NCBI RefSeq assembly: GCF_022049065.2
Contig: NZ_CP095743.1
Span: 821,001-885,000, forward strand
Origin: Niallia sp. Man26
GTDB taxonomy: Bacteria > Bacillota > Bacilli > Bacillales > Cytobacillaceae
Direction: 5' to 3'
Length of the DNA: 64,000 bases
The notes beneath the pieces are model-generated. The model was not told the origin of the DNA. It did no database searches and was given only the letters and a program-made list of their open reading frames with translations. Both the position numbers and the translations under genes were made by a program. This document shows positions 8,740 through 16,648 of this stretch, one piece after another. Numbering within the stretch: the stretch's first letter is position 1; each line of letters starts with the position of its first letter.

Positions 8740-9210
8740 ATGAATAAATATTGTGGAGCAGCCTTAAATCAAATCCGGATTGCGGTCGATTCAATAAAGG
8801 AACTGATGATGTCTTTATGTGAGGAAGACCTTACTTTTAGGCCTACGTTAACGAAGTTCTCCATTGGCGAATTATTAGAGCATCTTTCATTGATATGTGA
8901 GGCAGATTTATTGATTGCCTCTGGCATGTCAAAAGAGGAGATGGAGAGTTTTTATGTTGAACATAAACTTAGCAGTCTCTCAAAAATGGAGGCAGCTATT
9001 GATCATTCATTCTTATTGCTTAAGAGCACATATGAAGGCTTTTCTGATGAGCAATTATTCGAGCAAATCAAGTCGTATTGGGGCACGGTTTATACGCGGT
9101 ATGAGTGGCTGTTGGAAATACTGGCTCATATTTATCATCATCGTGGCCAATTACATGCCATGCTTGTTCATATGTATAGAAAGGAACCACCAATAGCACT
9201 TTTTGAATAA
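8740..9210 (+). CDS. DinB family protein (DinB_2-like)
   Basis: A 156-residue helical protein with the family His positions in LLEHLSLI (about residue 48) and HIYHHRGQLHAM (about residues 131-140). It is clearly distinct in sequence from the DinB protein at 4090. AGAGGTGCAAAGGC lies before the ATG. Its stop is 47 bases before the preferred start of the next gene. Function beyond metal-binding fold is unknown. Confidence 0.8.
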   Translation: MNKYCGAALNQIRIAVDSIKELMMSLCEEDLTFRPTLTKFSIGELLEHLSLICEADLLIASGMSKEEMESFYVEHKLSSLSKMEAAIDHSFLLLKSTYEGFSDEQLFEQIKSYWGTVYTRYEWLLEILAHIYHHRGQLHAMLVHMYRKEPPIALFE

Positions 9211-9256
9211 AAGTGCATTAGGGCTAATAGAAAGTAGATTATTAGGAAGTGGAAAA

Positions 9257-10108
9257 ATGAAAAGTGGGATTCAGGAAAAAATAGATTACTATAGTTCATA
9301 TAAGCCAGATTGTGAAAACTGTTTTGGTTTATGCTGTGTAGCTTTGCCGTTTGGTAAATCGGCGGAGTTTGCAGAAGACAAGGAAGGAGGGAAGCCTTGC
9401 AAAAATCTCGGGGAAGATTACCTGTGCGGCATTCACCAGCATCTCCGCCCGAAAGGTTATAAAGGCTGTACAGTATTCGAGTGCTTTGGTGCCGGTCAGA
9501 AGGTTTCGCAGTTCACCTTCAAGGGAGTGACTTGGCGGGATTCCCCCGCTGTTGCAAAGGATATGTTCAAGGTTTTCCCAATCATGCAGCAGCTGCATGA
9601 AATGCTTTGCTATTTAGATGAAGCACTTCAGCTAAAATCTGCAATAGGATTAAAAGCAGAGCTTACAAATGCCTTTAAGGAGACGAAAAGGCTGTCGGAA
9701 TTAGAGCCAGCAGAGATTATGGAGCTATATATTCCTGCACATCGGGCTGTGGTTAATGAGCTTCTAATACAAGTGAGTGAGCTTATGAGACAAAAGGTGA
9801 CTGAAAAAACCAAGCTTCAAAAAGGACGGAAAAAGAAAAAAGGGAGCGACCTGATCGGAGCGAATCTGCGCAATCAAAATTTGCGGGGAGAGAGCTTCAG
9901 AGGTGCATGGTTAATCGCAGCAGACTTACGAAATGCTGATTTAAGAAATGTTGATTTTATTGGTGCTGACTTACGCGATGCTGATATTAGGGGAGCTGAT
10001 TTAACTGGCAGTATTTTTCTGACTCAAATTCAGCTCAATGCCGCAAAAGGAGATAGTCATACTAAGATTCCTCGCACACTATCTAAACCAGCTCATTGGT
10101 CTTGCTAA
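9257..10108 (+). CDS. Cys-rich domain plus pentapeptide-repeat protein
   Basis: A 283-residue two-part protein. Residues about 15-90 hold a cysteine cluster (CENCFGLCC, PCKNL, YLCGIH, GCTVFECFG) that looks like a metal-binding module of the YkgJ type. After a helical middle part and a Lys-rich linker (KGRKKKKGS), the last 75 residues carry about eight pentapeptide repeats of the A(D/N)LXX type (GANLR, NADLR, GADLR, DADIR, GADLT), predicting a short beta-helix. The ATG at 9257 follows AGGAAGTGG; a TTG at 9203 would overlap the previous gene and is not preferred. Role unknown. Confidence 0.8.
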   Translation: MKSGIQEKIDYYSSYKPDCENCFGLCCVALPFGKSAEFAEDKEGGKPCKNLGEDYLCGIHQHLRPKGYKGCTVFECFGAGQKVSQFTFKGVTWRDSPAVAKDMFKVFPIMQQLHEMLCYLDEALQLKSAIGLKAELTNAFKETKRLSELEPAEIMELYIPAHRAVVNELLIQVSELMRQKVTEKTKLQKGRKKKKGSDLIGANLRNQNLRGESFRGAWLIAADLRNADLRNVDFIGADLRDADIRGADLTGSIFLTQIQLNAAKGDSHTKIPRTLSKPAHWSC

Positions 10109-10208
10109 ATTTCTAGTAGATAGTAATATATTCCAATAAAATAATAATAGTTTTAACAGGCTTACATTGGGAATATAGAAACTAACACTAGAAAAGGAGT
10201 GAGTCATA

Positions 10209-10514
10209 ATGGAAAACAAAGTAGAAACAAAAGTAAATGATAAGCTTCAGAATATGAGTAGTGAAAAAAAGGATGAAATTTTATCAAGCTTTGAAGGATT
10301 TAAGGAATACCTTTCCGACAAGGTGGAAAAAGCAGATAAGCTAGGCTTAAATGAAGAACAGATTGCAAAAGCTGCCCAGAAGGTAGGAGACTTTTTAGCT
10401 GCAAAAGAGGAGCCTCGCAACAGAGAGGAAAAACTTCTTCAAGAGCTTTGGAAAGCAGGAAATGAAGAGGAACAGCATAAACTGGCTCATATGCTTGTAA
10501 AGCTTGTGAGCTAA
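10209..10514 (+). CDS. DUF3243 family protein (YmfJ-like)
   Basis: A 101-residue acidic, fully helical protein without membrane segments or cysteines, recognisable as DUF3243 from KKDEILSSFEGFKEYLSDKV and the C-terminal HKLAHMLVKLV. AAAGGAGTGAG lies before the ATG. The B. subtilis member YmfJ is of unknown function and lies elsewhere. It stands alone between two terminator-bounded units. Confidence 0.8.
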   Translation: MENKVETKVNDKLQNMSSEKKDEILSSFEGFKEYLSDKVEKADKLGLNEEQIAKAAQKVGDFLAAKEEPRNREEKLLQELWKAGNEEEQHKLAHMLVKLVS

Positions 10515-10520
10515 TGAAAA

Positions 10521-10547
10521 AAAACCGCCAAAAAAGGCGGTTTTTTT
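10521..10547. terminator. Bidirectional terminator
   Basis: Stem AACCGCC / GGCGGTT with a six-A loop, flanked by A and T runs, serving the DUF3243 gene and the convergent ArsR-type gene, whose stop codon touches it. Confidence 0.9.
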
Positions 10548-11449
10548 CATAGATAATACAATTTAAAGTTAATATCTTGGTCATGGTTGCCGAATTTTTT
10601 CCCGAATACAGTCGCGCCCCCGACATGCTCGGCATCTTCCTTCACTTCTATGCGGAAGGTCCATCTGTCTGTGCTTGTATCTAAATCATCGACTGTGATG
10701 CCTGACATAGGGTCTCCATCGATATATGTGCCATGGTTGGTGATGCGGATAGTTTTGAGCAGCCCGTACTGGTTGATATTATGAGGCCACCAATCAGGAG
10801 TGAACTTTCCTCTTGTATCAGCAAAATCTCCAGGACTTCTCCATGTTCCTAATTCAATTCCATTCAATGAAAAGGTAATATCTGACGGCCATACATCATT
10901 GGCGAATGGGAATTCAGAACAAATTTCCAAGCTAATTTCAAATTGCTGCAGCTTTTCATCTTTTTTCAAGAAATTGGCAATATTATATTGCACAAACCCT
11001 TGAGTGAACCAAATAATTTCTGCATCCATTCTCTTTGGATCCATAAAGTAGCGGGGCTCATCGACACGGCCGATAAATTCTTTATCTGTTGCTAGTCCAC
11101 ATGTCGGCTTTAAATCATAATCGGTATAATGTCCAATTGGCACAGCAGTTTCATAGGATGCAAACGAGTGAAATATCTTTTTGGGAAAATTTATTTCAAT
11201 ATGATCGACCTTTAAAATCGAAATCTTTTGCAGTCCAGATTTTCCTGGCACTCTTTCTGTCTTAATTAAACCAGCATCTTCTAATTTTTTTATATGCTTT
11301 GTCACAATAGCACTGCTGATTTCTAATTCCTCGGCAATTTCTTTAATGTTCATTTTATTTTTGCTGAGGAGTTGAATAATCTTGATGCGAACTTCGCTGG
11401 CTAGTGCTTCATAAACAACTAATGAGGAATTGTCGATCCCTAGTTGCAT
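10547..11449 (-). CDS. ArsR-type regulator with a large C-terminal domain
   Basis: A 300-residue protein. Residues about 10-75 form a winged helix of the ArsR type (EALASEVRIKIIQLL, KEIAEELEISSAIVTKHIKKLEDAGLI). The remaining 220 residues are rich in aromatic and acidic residues (PSDITFSLNGIELGTWRSPGDF, PDWWPHNINQYG) and look like a beta-sandwich ligand-binding domain. No metal-binding cysteine pair of classic ArsR sensors is seen, so it probably senses something other than metal. It lies alone, transcribed leftward from an AT-rich upstream region (11450-11696). Target unknown. Confidence 0.8.
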   Translation of the reverse strand: MQLGIDNSSLVVYEALASEVRIKIIQLLSKNKMNIKEIAEELEISSAIVTKHIKKLEDAGLIKTERVPGKSGLQKISILKVDHIEINFPKKIFHSFASYETAVPIGHYTDYDLKPTCGLATDKEFIGRVDEPRYFMDPKRMDAEIIWFTQGFVQYNIANFLKKDEKLQQFEISLEICSEFPFANDVWPSDITFSLNGIELGTWRSPGDFADTRGKFTPDWWPHNINQYGLLKTIRITNHGTYIDGDPMSGITVDDLDTSTDRWTFRIEVKEDAEHVGGATVFGKKFGNHDQDINFKLYYL

Positions 11450-11696
11450 GGAAATCCCTTCTTTCGAAACGAATGGTTAATTAAATCTATATTATCTTTA
11501 TAAAAATAACATAAAGATTAATTACTGTAAATATATTGAGATTTATAATTTAATAATAAACTGTTTTGTTAATTTAATAATATTTGAACAATGTTAAATT
11601 TACTATTTCATTTATTTTAGTTAATAGAAGAAAGGGAATGTCAAAAAAGAGGGGAAAAAAGGGGAAACCCAGAATAATAAAAGAATTGGGGGGAGT

Positions 11697-12188
11697 ATGA
11701 TGGAAGAAAACGCCAAGTTTCATAGAGCTTTTGGTGTATATGGTATATGCCTTGATAGTGAATACTTGCTTGTTATCCACAAGAGTCAAGGACCGTATCG
11801 CAACCGCTTCGATTTGCCTGGGGGAAGTTTGGAGGAAGGGGAAAGTTTAGCAGAGGCAATAGACAGAGAGTTTCTAGAGGAAACAGGTCTTGAGATTTGT
11901 CACAAAGAAAATATTGGAATCACGGATTTCATGTTTCCCTGGAGATGGAGAGAATTCACACATGTTCATCATATAGCTGTATTTTATGAAGTGAGGAACT
12001 TTAGTGGGGTTATCACTGCCCCAGAGCAGTTTGTTGGACAAGATTCCCTTGGAGCTGTATGGATGGACCTGAACGAGTTAACGATGGATAATTCCTCTCC
12101 GCTGGTTATGCAGGCAGTAAACTGGACGAAAACGCGGAGTTTCCCTTTAAAGGTGAACAAGCTACAGGTTTGGGAGGTAAAGAAATGA
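11697..12188 (+). CDS. Nudix hydrolase
   Basis: A 163-residue Nudix-fold protein. The Nudix box is complete: GGSLEEGESLAEAIDREFLEE followed by TGL (about residues 41-64), with the catalytic REFLEE glutamates present. By family it hydrolyses a nucleoside diphosphate linked to another group; the substrate is not evident. A poly-G Shine-Dalgarno precedes two adjacent ATGs (11697 and 11700); either could be used. It overlaps the following GNAT gene by 4 bp. Confidence 0.88.
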   Translation: MMEENAKFHRAFGVYGICLDSEYLLVIHKSQGPYRNRFDLPGGSLEEGESLAEAIDREFLEETGLEICHKENIGITDFMFPWRWREFTHVHHIAVFYEVRNFSGVITAPEQFVGQDSLGAVWMDLNELTMDNSSPLVMQAVNWTKTRSFPLKVNKLQVWEVKK

Positions 12189-12682
12189 AGTTGCGTAAAG
12201 CAGTTACAGCTGATGCGAAAGGCATTGCGAAGGTACATGTTGACAGCTGGAGAACAACTTATAAGAACATGATTCCTGACGCCTTTTTAGAGCAATTATC
12301 TTATAAAGAGCGGGAGCAAATGTGGATATCAGCTATTCCAGGCGGCCATGTTTATGTTGCGGAAACCGGGGCAGGCAAGATTGTCGGTTTTGCGTGCGGC
12401 GGCAAGGAAAGGAGCGGCAAGTTTGTAGGGTATGATGGCGAATTATATGCTGTTTATTTGCTTGCAGAATACCAAGGGAAAGGAATTGGCAAAAAGCTCG
12501 CAGATGCTGTAAAACAGCATCTACAGGGTATGGGCTTAACTAGCATGATTGTGCTTGTACTAGAAGGCAATGGAGCATGCCGGTTTTATGAAGCCATAGG
12601 AGGAAAGCAAATCGGCAGGATGGAGGACAAAATTGGCGAAAAAACAGTTTATGAGCTCGTTTATGGCTGGGAAAAAATATGA
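12185..12682 (+). CDS. GNAT family N-acetyltransferase
   Basis: A 165-residue acetyltransferase. The acetyl-CoA-binding motif is YLLAEYQGKGIGKKLADAV (about residues 92-110), with the N-terminal MKLRKAVTADAKGIAKVHVDSWRTTY pattern common in this family broken at residue 20 by WR. GGGAGGT precedes the ATG, which lies in the Nudix stop (ATGA), so the two are coupled. A 170-residue reading from a TTG at 12170 is less likely. Acceptor substrate unknown. Confidence 0.87.
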   Translation: MKLRKAVTADAKGIAKVHVDSWRTTYKNMIPDAFLEQLSYKEREQMWISAIPGGHVYVAETGAGKIVGFACGGKERSGKFVGYDGELYAVYLLAEYQGKGIGKKLADAVKQHLQGMGLTSMIVLVLEGNGACRFYEAIGGKQIGRMEDKIGEKTVYELVYGWEKI

Positions 12683-12686
12683 CGCA

Positions 12687-12724
12687 AAAAAACTTCAGCA
12701 GATATTCTGCTGAAGTTTTTTTTC
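12687..12724. terminator. Bidirectional terminator
   Basis: Perfect 11-bp stem AACTTCAGCAG / CTGCTGAAGTT, five-base loop, A and T runs on either side; serves the GNAT gene and the convergent yisN. Confidence 0.93.
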
Positions 12725-13288
12725 TTAAGAGGACAGCTTTTCGATAATCATCCGTTTGCCAGTATTCAAGGTAAACTCAAATCTGTCGGTAATTTTCTCA
12801 TTATAATAGAAATGATGATTGACACTGCACAGGCCTTCCTGATTATCAAAAATCATCATATTCACACCATTTTTTCGTTTGTCATCTCTTAAGAAGGTTA
12901 ATTGGTTATAACAGTATATACAGTCATAAATAGAGAACTTCATGGAATTCAGGGTGGTGATGAACTGATAAAAGCTGTCATCGCTGATCTCGTCAAGAAG
13001 ACGTTCTAACGAGAATACAAGATGTTTGCGAATCCTGATTTTATCTTCAGTGCACATCCCATAAATCGAGCCAGAGCTGTTGATTCTTCCTTCATCCAAA
13101 AGGATTCCTTTTCTCCATTTGTTAAAGCAGAATAATTCCACTTCTTGATGAATATATTCATCTAGCATGGTTGCTTCTTCTGTTTCATCGTCGAAAAATA
13201 TCCATTGGTCATTGATGTATTCGACTGTTCCTTGTGTAAAAGCACGGGTTTGGTACTCTATAAGCTTTAGTCTCTGCTGATTGTTCAT
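12725..13288 (-). CDS. yisN: YisN-like protein (DUF2777)
   Basis: A 187-residue protein without signal or membrane segments. It begins MNNQQRLKLIEYQTRAF and has an acidic beta-rich N-terminal half and a Cys-containing C-terminal half (YDCIYCYNQ, EGLCSVNHHFYYN). GGGAGG lies 11 bases before the chosen ATG; an in-frame ATG ten codons upstream has a poorer signal. Position divergent to asnO matches yisN of B. subtilis, which belongs to DUF2777. Function unknown. Confidence 0.75.
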   Translation of the reverse strand: MNNQQRLKLIEYQTRAFTQGTVEYINDQWIFFDDETEEATMLDEYIHQEVELFCFNKWRKGILLDEGRINSSGSIYGMCTEDKIRIRKHLVFSLERLLDEISDDSFYQFITTLNSMKFSIYDCIYCYNQLTFLRDDKRKNGVNMMIFDNQEGLCSVNHHFYYNEKITDRFEFTLNTGKRMIIEKLSS

Positions 13289-13540
13289 TTCTTTGTAAAC
13301 CTCCCAATTACTTCCCATAAATTCTTTTTAGACATTAAAGTTCAAATTTATAACTGAATGCCATTATTATTTTTGTTTTAGTTTTTAGGTGAAACTGCCA
13401 TGCAAAGATCTAAAATGATGCAGCAGGAATGATTTATTAGATTCATTTATCAGGACAAATAACCATTTTTCTAATCATGCATACAATACTCCATACTGAT
13501 TGGTATCTAATCACAATTCCACGAAGAAAGGATGATCATC

Positions 13541-15388
13541 ATGTGTGGAATCACAGGTTGGGTTGATTACAGAAAAGATCTGAGAAAAGAAGAGGATACT
13601 TTGTCTGTTATGGCAGAAACGCTGGAAAAAAGAGGTCCAGATGATACAAATGTATGGAGTGCCCTTCATGCAGGCTTTGGCCACAAACGTTTGATTGTGG
13701 TAGATCCCCTTTGTGGAATCCAGCCGATGACAAAAGTAAAACAAGATTTTGATTATACGATTTGTTATAACGGTGAATTGTACAATACGGAAGACATACG
13801 CAAAGAATTACTAATAAAAGGATATTCATTTAATGGCCATTCTGATACAGAAGTTTTATTGGCTTCTTACATGGAATGGGGCGAGGATTGCTTACAATAC
13901 TTAAATGGAATTTTTGCTTTTGCGGTTTGGGATGAAAAAAGAAATTCACTGTTTATCGCCAGAGACCGCCTTGGTGTTAAGCCGCTGTTCTATGCAGAGG
14001 TTGGATCAGGCTTACTATTTGCTTCGGAAATCAAGGCTATACTTGCCAATCCTCAAGTGAAGGCAGAATTAGACAGAGAAGGGTTGGCGGAAGTATTTGC
14101 ACTTGGACCGTCCCATACACCTGGATCAGGGGTTTTCAGAGGCATTAAGGAATTAAGACCTGGGCATGCCTTGAAATTTTCGCAGGATGGCTTGAAGATA
14201 TGGCGTTATTGGAATGTGAAAAGCGAGCAGCATGAGGATACGTTTGAAGAAACAGTTGAAAAGGTGCGCTTTCTGTTCAAAGATGCTGTAACGAGACAGC
14301 TAGTATCAGATGTGCCGTTAAGCACTTTCCTTTCTGGCGGGGTCGATTCCAGTGCGATTACAGCTATTGCTGCAATGGAATATGAAAAATCAGGCAAAGG
14401 ACCGCTGCACACATACTCCATTGATTATGAAGGCAATGACCAGTTCTTTAAAGCAAATGAATTTCAGCCTAATTCTGATGGTGTTTATATTAAGAAAATG
14501 ACGGACACTTTCGGTACGATTCATCATAACTGCATTATCACACAGGAAACGCTTGCCCAATTTCTCCATGAGGCTGTTACTGTCCGTGATCTGCCGGGAA
14601 TGGCTGATGTTGATTCTTCCTTGCTGTGGTTTTGCCGTGAAATTAAAAAAGACTTTGTCGTGAGCTTGTCAGGTGAATGTGCGGATGAAATTTTCGGCGG
14701 GTATCCATGGTTCCGGAGAGAAGCAGATCTTGCAAGAGGAGGATTTCCATGGATGCGTTCAATCAAGGAGCGACAAGGGTTGCTAAAACAAGAGTGGAGC
14801 AGCAAGCTGCAGCTTGAGGATTATATGTATGATAAATACAATCAAACTATTGCTGAAACACCAAAATTGGAAGGCGAAAGTGCAGAGGATGCAAAAAGAA
14901 GAGAGCTGTTCTATTTGAATCAACTGTGGTTCATGACAACTCTATTAGAAAGAAAAGACCGAATGAGCATGGGGGCGAGTCTTGAAGTCAGGGTGCCATT
15001 CGCAGACCATCGATTAGTAGAATATGTATGGAACGTACCTTGGGAAATGAAAAACTACAAAAACAGAGAGAAGGGGCTTCTCCGCAAAGCACTTGAGGGG
15101 ATTCTTCCAGATGAAGTACTCTATCGCAAGAAAAGTCCTTATCCAAAGACACATAACCCTGTTTACACGAAAACGGTCACAGATATGCTGACAGGAATTT
15201 TGGCAGAAAAGGATTCGGCTTTATACGAATTCTTTGATTATAACCAGCTCAAGGAGATTATCAATACTGGTGGCTCAGCCTTCAAAGAGCCTTGGTTCGG
15301 TCAGCTTATGACAGGTCCGCAGCTTCTTGCGCACTTGGCACAACTTCATTATTGGTTTAAAGACTATAATATTAATATTGTAGATTAA
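13541..15388 (+). CDS. asnO: Asparagine synthetase (glutamine-hydrolysing), AsnO-like
   Basis: A 615-residue two-domain amidotransferase making asparagine from aspartate, ATP and glutamine. The start is fixed by the required N-terminal nucleophile: MCGITGW gives Cys2 after removal of Met, and AAAGGA lies eight bases before this ATG. The class II glutaminase domain covers residues about 1-210 (RGPDD, YNGELYN). The synthetase domain has the PP-loop SGGVDSSAI at about 265-273. Length and neighbours (yisN) match AsnO (614 residues), which in B. subtilis is linked to sporulation. Confidence 0.93.
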   Translation: MCGITGWVDYRKDLRKEEDTLSVMAETLEKRGPDDTNVWSALHAGFGHKRLIVVDPLCGIQPMTKVKQDFDYTICYNGELYNTEDIRKELLIKGYSFNGHSDTEVLLASYMEWGEDCLQYLNGIFAFAVWDEKRNSLFIARDRLGVKPLFYAEVGSGLLFASEIKAILANPQVKAELDREGLAEVFALGPSHTPGSGVFRGIKELRPGHALKFSQDGLKIWRYWNVKSEQHEDTFEETVEKVRFLFKDAVTRQLVSDVPLSTFLSGGVDSSAITAIAAMEYEKSGKGPLHTYSIDYEGNDQFFKANEFQPNSDGVYIKKMTDTFGTIHHNCIITQETLAQFLHEAVTVRDLPGMADVDSSLLWFCREIKKDFVVSLSGECADEIFGGYPWFRREADLARGGFPWMRSIKERQGLLKQEWSSKLQLEDYMYDKYNQTIAETPKLEGESAEDAKRRELFYLNQLWFMTTLLERKDRMSMGASLEVRVPFADHRLVEYVWNVPWEMKNYKNREKGLLRKALEGILPDEVLYRKKSPYPKTHNPVYTKTVTDMLTGILAEKDSALYEFFDYNQLKEIINTGGSAFKEPWFGQLMTGPQLLAHLAQLHYWFKDYNINIVD

Positions 15389-15392
15389 TATT

Positions 15393-15423
15393 AAGCGGGA
15401 GCAGATGCTCCCGCTTTATTTTG
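15393..15423 (+). terminator. Terminator after asnO
   Basis: Stem AAGCGGGAGC / GCTCCCGCTT with a four-base loop, followed by TATTTT. The end of the convergent AraC gene lies inside it, so it may serve both. Confidence 0.85.
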
Positions 15424-16372
15424 TGATTATTGCTGTTCTCAAGTGTGGCGGCATAGGAATGTCAGGATCGACAGACACTGTGTTCGTATACGTCTTAGTG
15501 TAGGCATCACGAAATTTACTTGGGGTAATTCCTTCATAGCTTTTAAATAATTTCATGAAGTATTTCTCATCATCGAAACGCAGCTCAAAGGCAATTTCTT
15601 TGATTGTTTTATTCGTTGTACAAAGGAGTTCTTTTGCTTTATTAAGCTTTAATGTATGGATATAACGAATTGTGCTCATACCGATATTCTTTTTAAACAG
15701 CCTTGTCAGATGATCAGGGTTCATGGAAAAAGTGTTAGCAACTTCTCTTACATTAAGGGGTTCGTGAATATTGACTCTAATCCATTCAAGTATTTGGGTG
15801 AACTTTTGCGTCTTTTCACTTATCGTATTTTGATGGAGCAGCTGTTTGCTGTATTGTTCAGTAAGCTCAATTAACAACTCTGTCAGCAAGTAGTCGACAG
15901 AGAAGGTGCTGTAGTAGGAGGCATTTGCTATATCTAAAATTTGCTTCATTAAGATAAACGGTTTATCACTGTATGAAAGACTAAAATAATCAGGCAAAAA
16001 AACGGCATTATTAATTGCATGCCTATGTGCTTCTATATCACTTGCCAACAAATGGCTAATAAATTTCTCAACTGGATACATATCTGTCTCACAGAAAGGA
16101 ATAAAGTGCATCCAAAAAAAGCTTGCTCCTTTTTGAGAAGGAGCATATCCATAGTAGTCAATTTCTGGTGGTATAAGCAGAACATTCCCCTGCTTGACTT
16201 CATACTGATGGTGGCCCACTTGGATGTAAACAGATTTGTTTAAACCAATAATAACCTCAAAATCCTTCTTCAGCCGCATTTGTTTATGCTGCCAGTCGTC
16301 ACTGCTGACAAAACGGCCGCATTTGTAATAAGCAAGCGGTCTTTCAATGTTGAATTTCCAAAGCTGGTCCAT
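15416..16372 (-). CDS. AraC family transcriptional regulator
   Basis: A 318-residue regulator. Residues about 15-150 form the cupin-like sensor domain (GNVLLIPPEIDYYGY, SFFWMHFIPF). The C-terminal 100 residues hold two helix-turn-helix motifs: NVREVANTFSMNPDHLTRLFKKNIG and TIKEIAFELRFDDEKYFMKLFKSYEGITPSKFR. The gene is divergent from the GH127 gene, with 276 bases between them, the usual arrangement of a sugar-sensing AraC activator and its target. A cre-like site overlaps its likely promoter. Confidence 0.9.
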   Translation of the reverse strand: MDQLWKFNIERPLAYYKCGRFVSSDDWQHKQMRLKKDFEVIIGLNKSVYIQVGHHQYEVKQGNVLLIPPEIDYYGYAPSQKGASFFWMHFIPFCETDMYPVEKFISHLLASDIEAHRHAINNAVFLPDYFSLSYSDKPFILMKQILDIANASYYSTFSVDYLLTELLIELTEQYSKQLLHQNTISEKTQKFTQILEWIRVNIHEPLNVREVANTFSMNPDHLTRLFKKNIGMSTIRYIHTLKLNKAKELLCTTNKTIKEIAFELRFDDEKYFMKLFKSYEGITPSKFRDAYTKTYTNTVSVDPDIPMPPHLRTAIITK

Positions 16373-16429
16373 CTACATCTCGCTCCTTGCATATTGTTTT
16401 TTCTACCAAATGTCGTTTTTGTTCACCTT

Positions 16430-16462
16430 ATTGTATTTTTACATAAAGAGTAAGCGTTAACA
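16430..16462 (-). promoter_or_regulatory. cre-like CcpA site overlapping the araC-type promoter
   Basis: AGTAAGCGTTAACA (16449-16462) matches the cre pattern TGWAANCGNTNWCA at every position except the first. On the minus strand a TACAAT at 16435-16430 lies 17 bases from the cre core, so CcpA bound there would cover the -35 region of the regulator gene. CcpA represses sugar-utilisation genes when glucose is present in Bacillaceae. Confidence 0.6.
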
Positions 16463-16573
16463 ATAATGTTAGCATAAATGCCAGTAGATAACGACAGGCA
16501 ATCTACGAAAATATCTTGTGAAAGTTATTTCTTAGAAGTCGGATTTCACCACTAAATCTACTGTTTTAGCAGT

Positions 16574-16601
16574 TTTTACTCACCCTTAAAGCGATTACAA
16601 T
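16574..16601 (+). promoter_or_regulatory. Possible promoter of the GH127 gene
   Basis: TTTTAC, a 16-base spacer and TACAAT, about 47 bases before the start codon. The weak -35 would fit a promoter needing an activator such as the divergent AraC protein. Confidence 0.4.
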
Positions 16602-16648
16602 AGGGGGGGATGTACGTAAAAAAGCTGTAAAAAGCAGGAGGAATAAGA

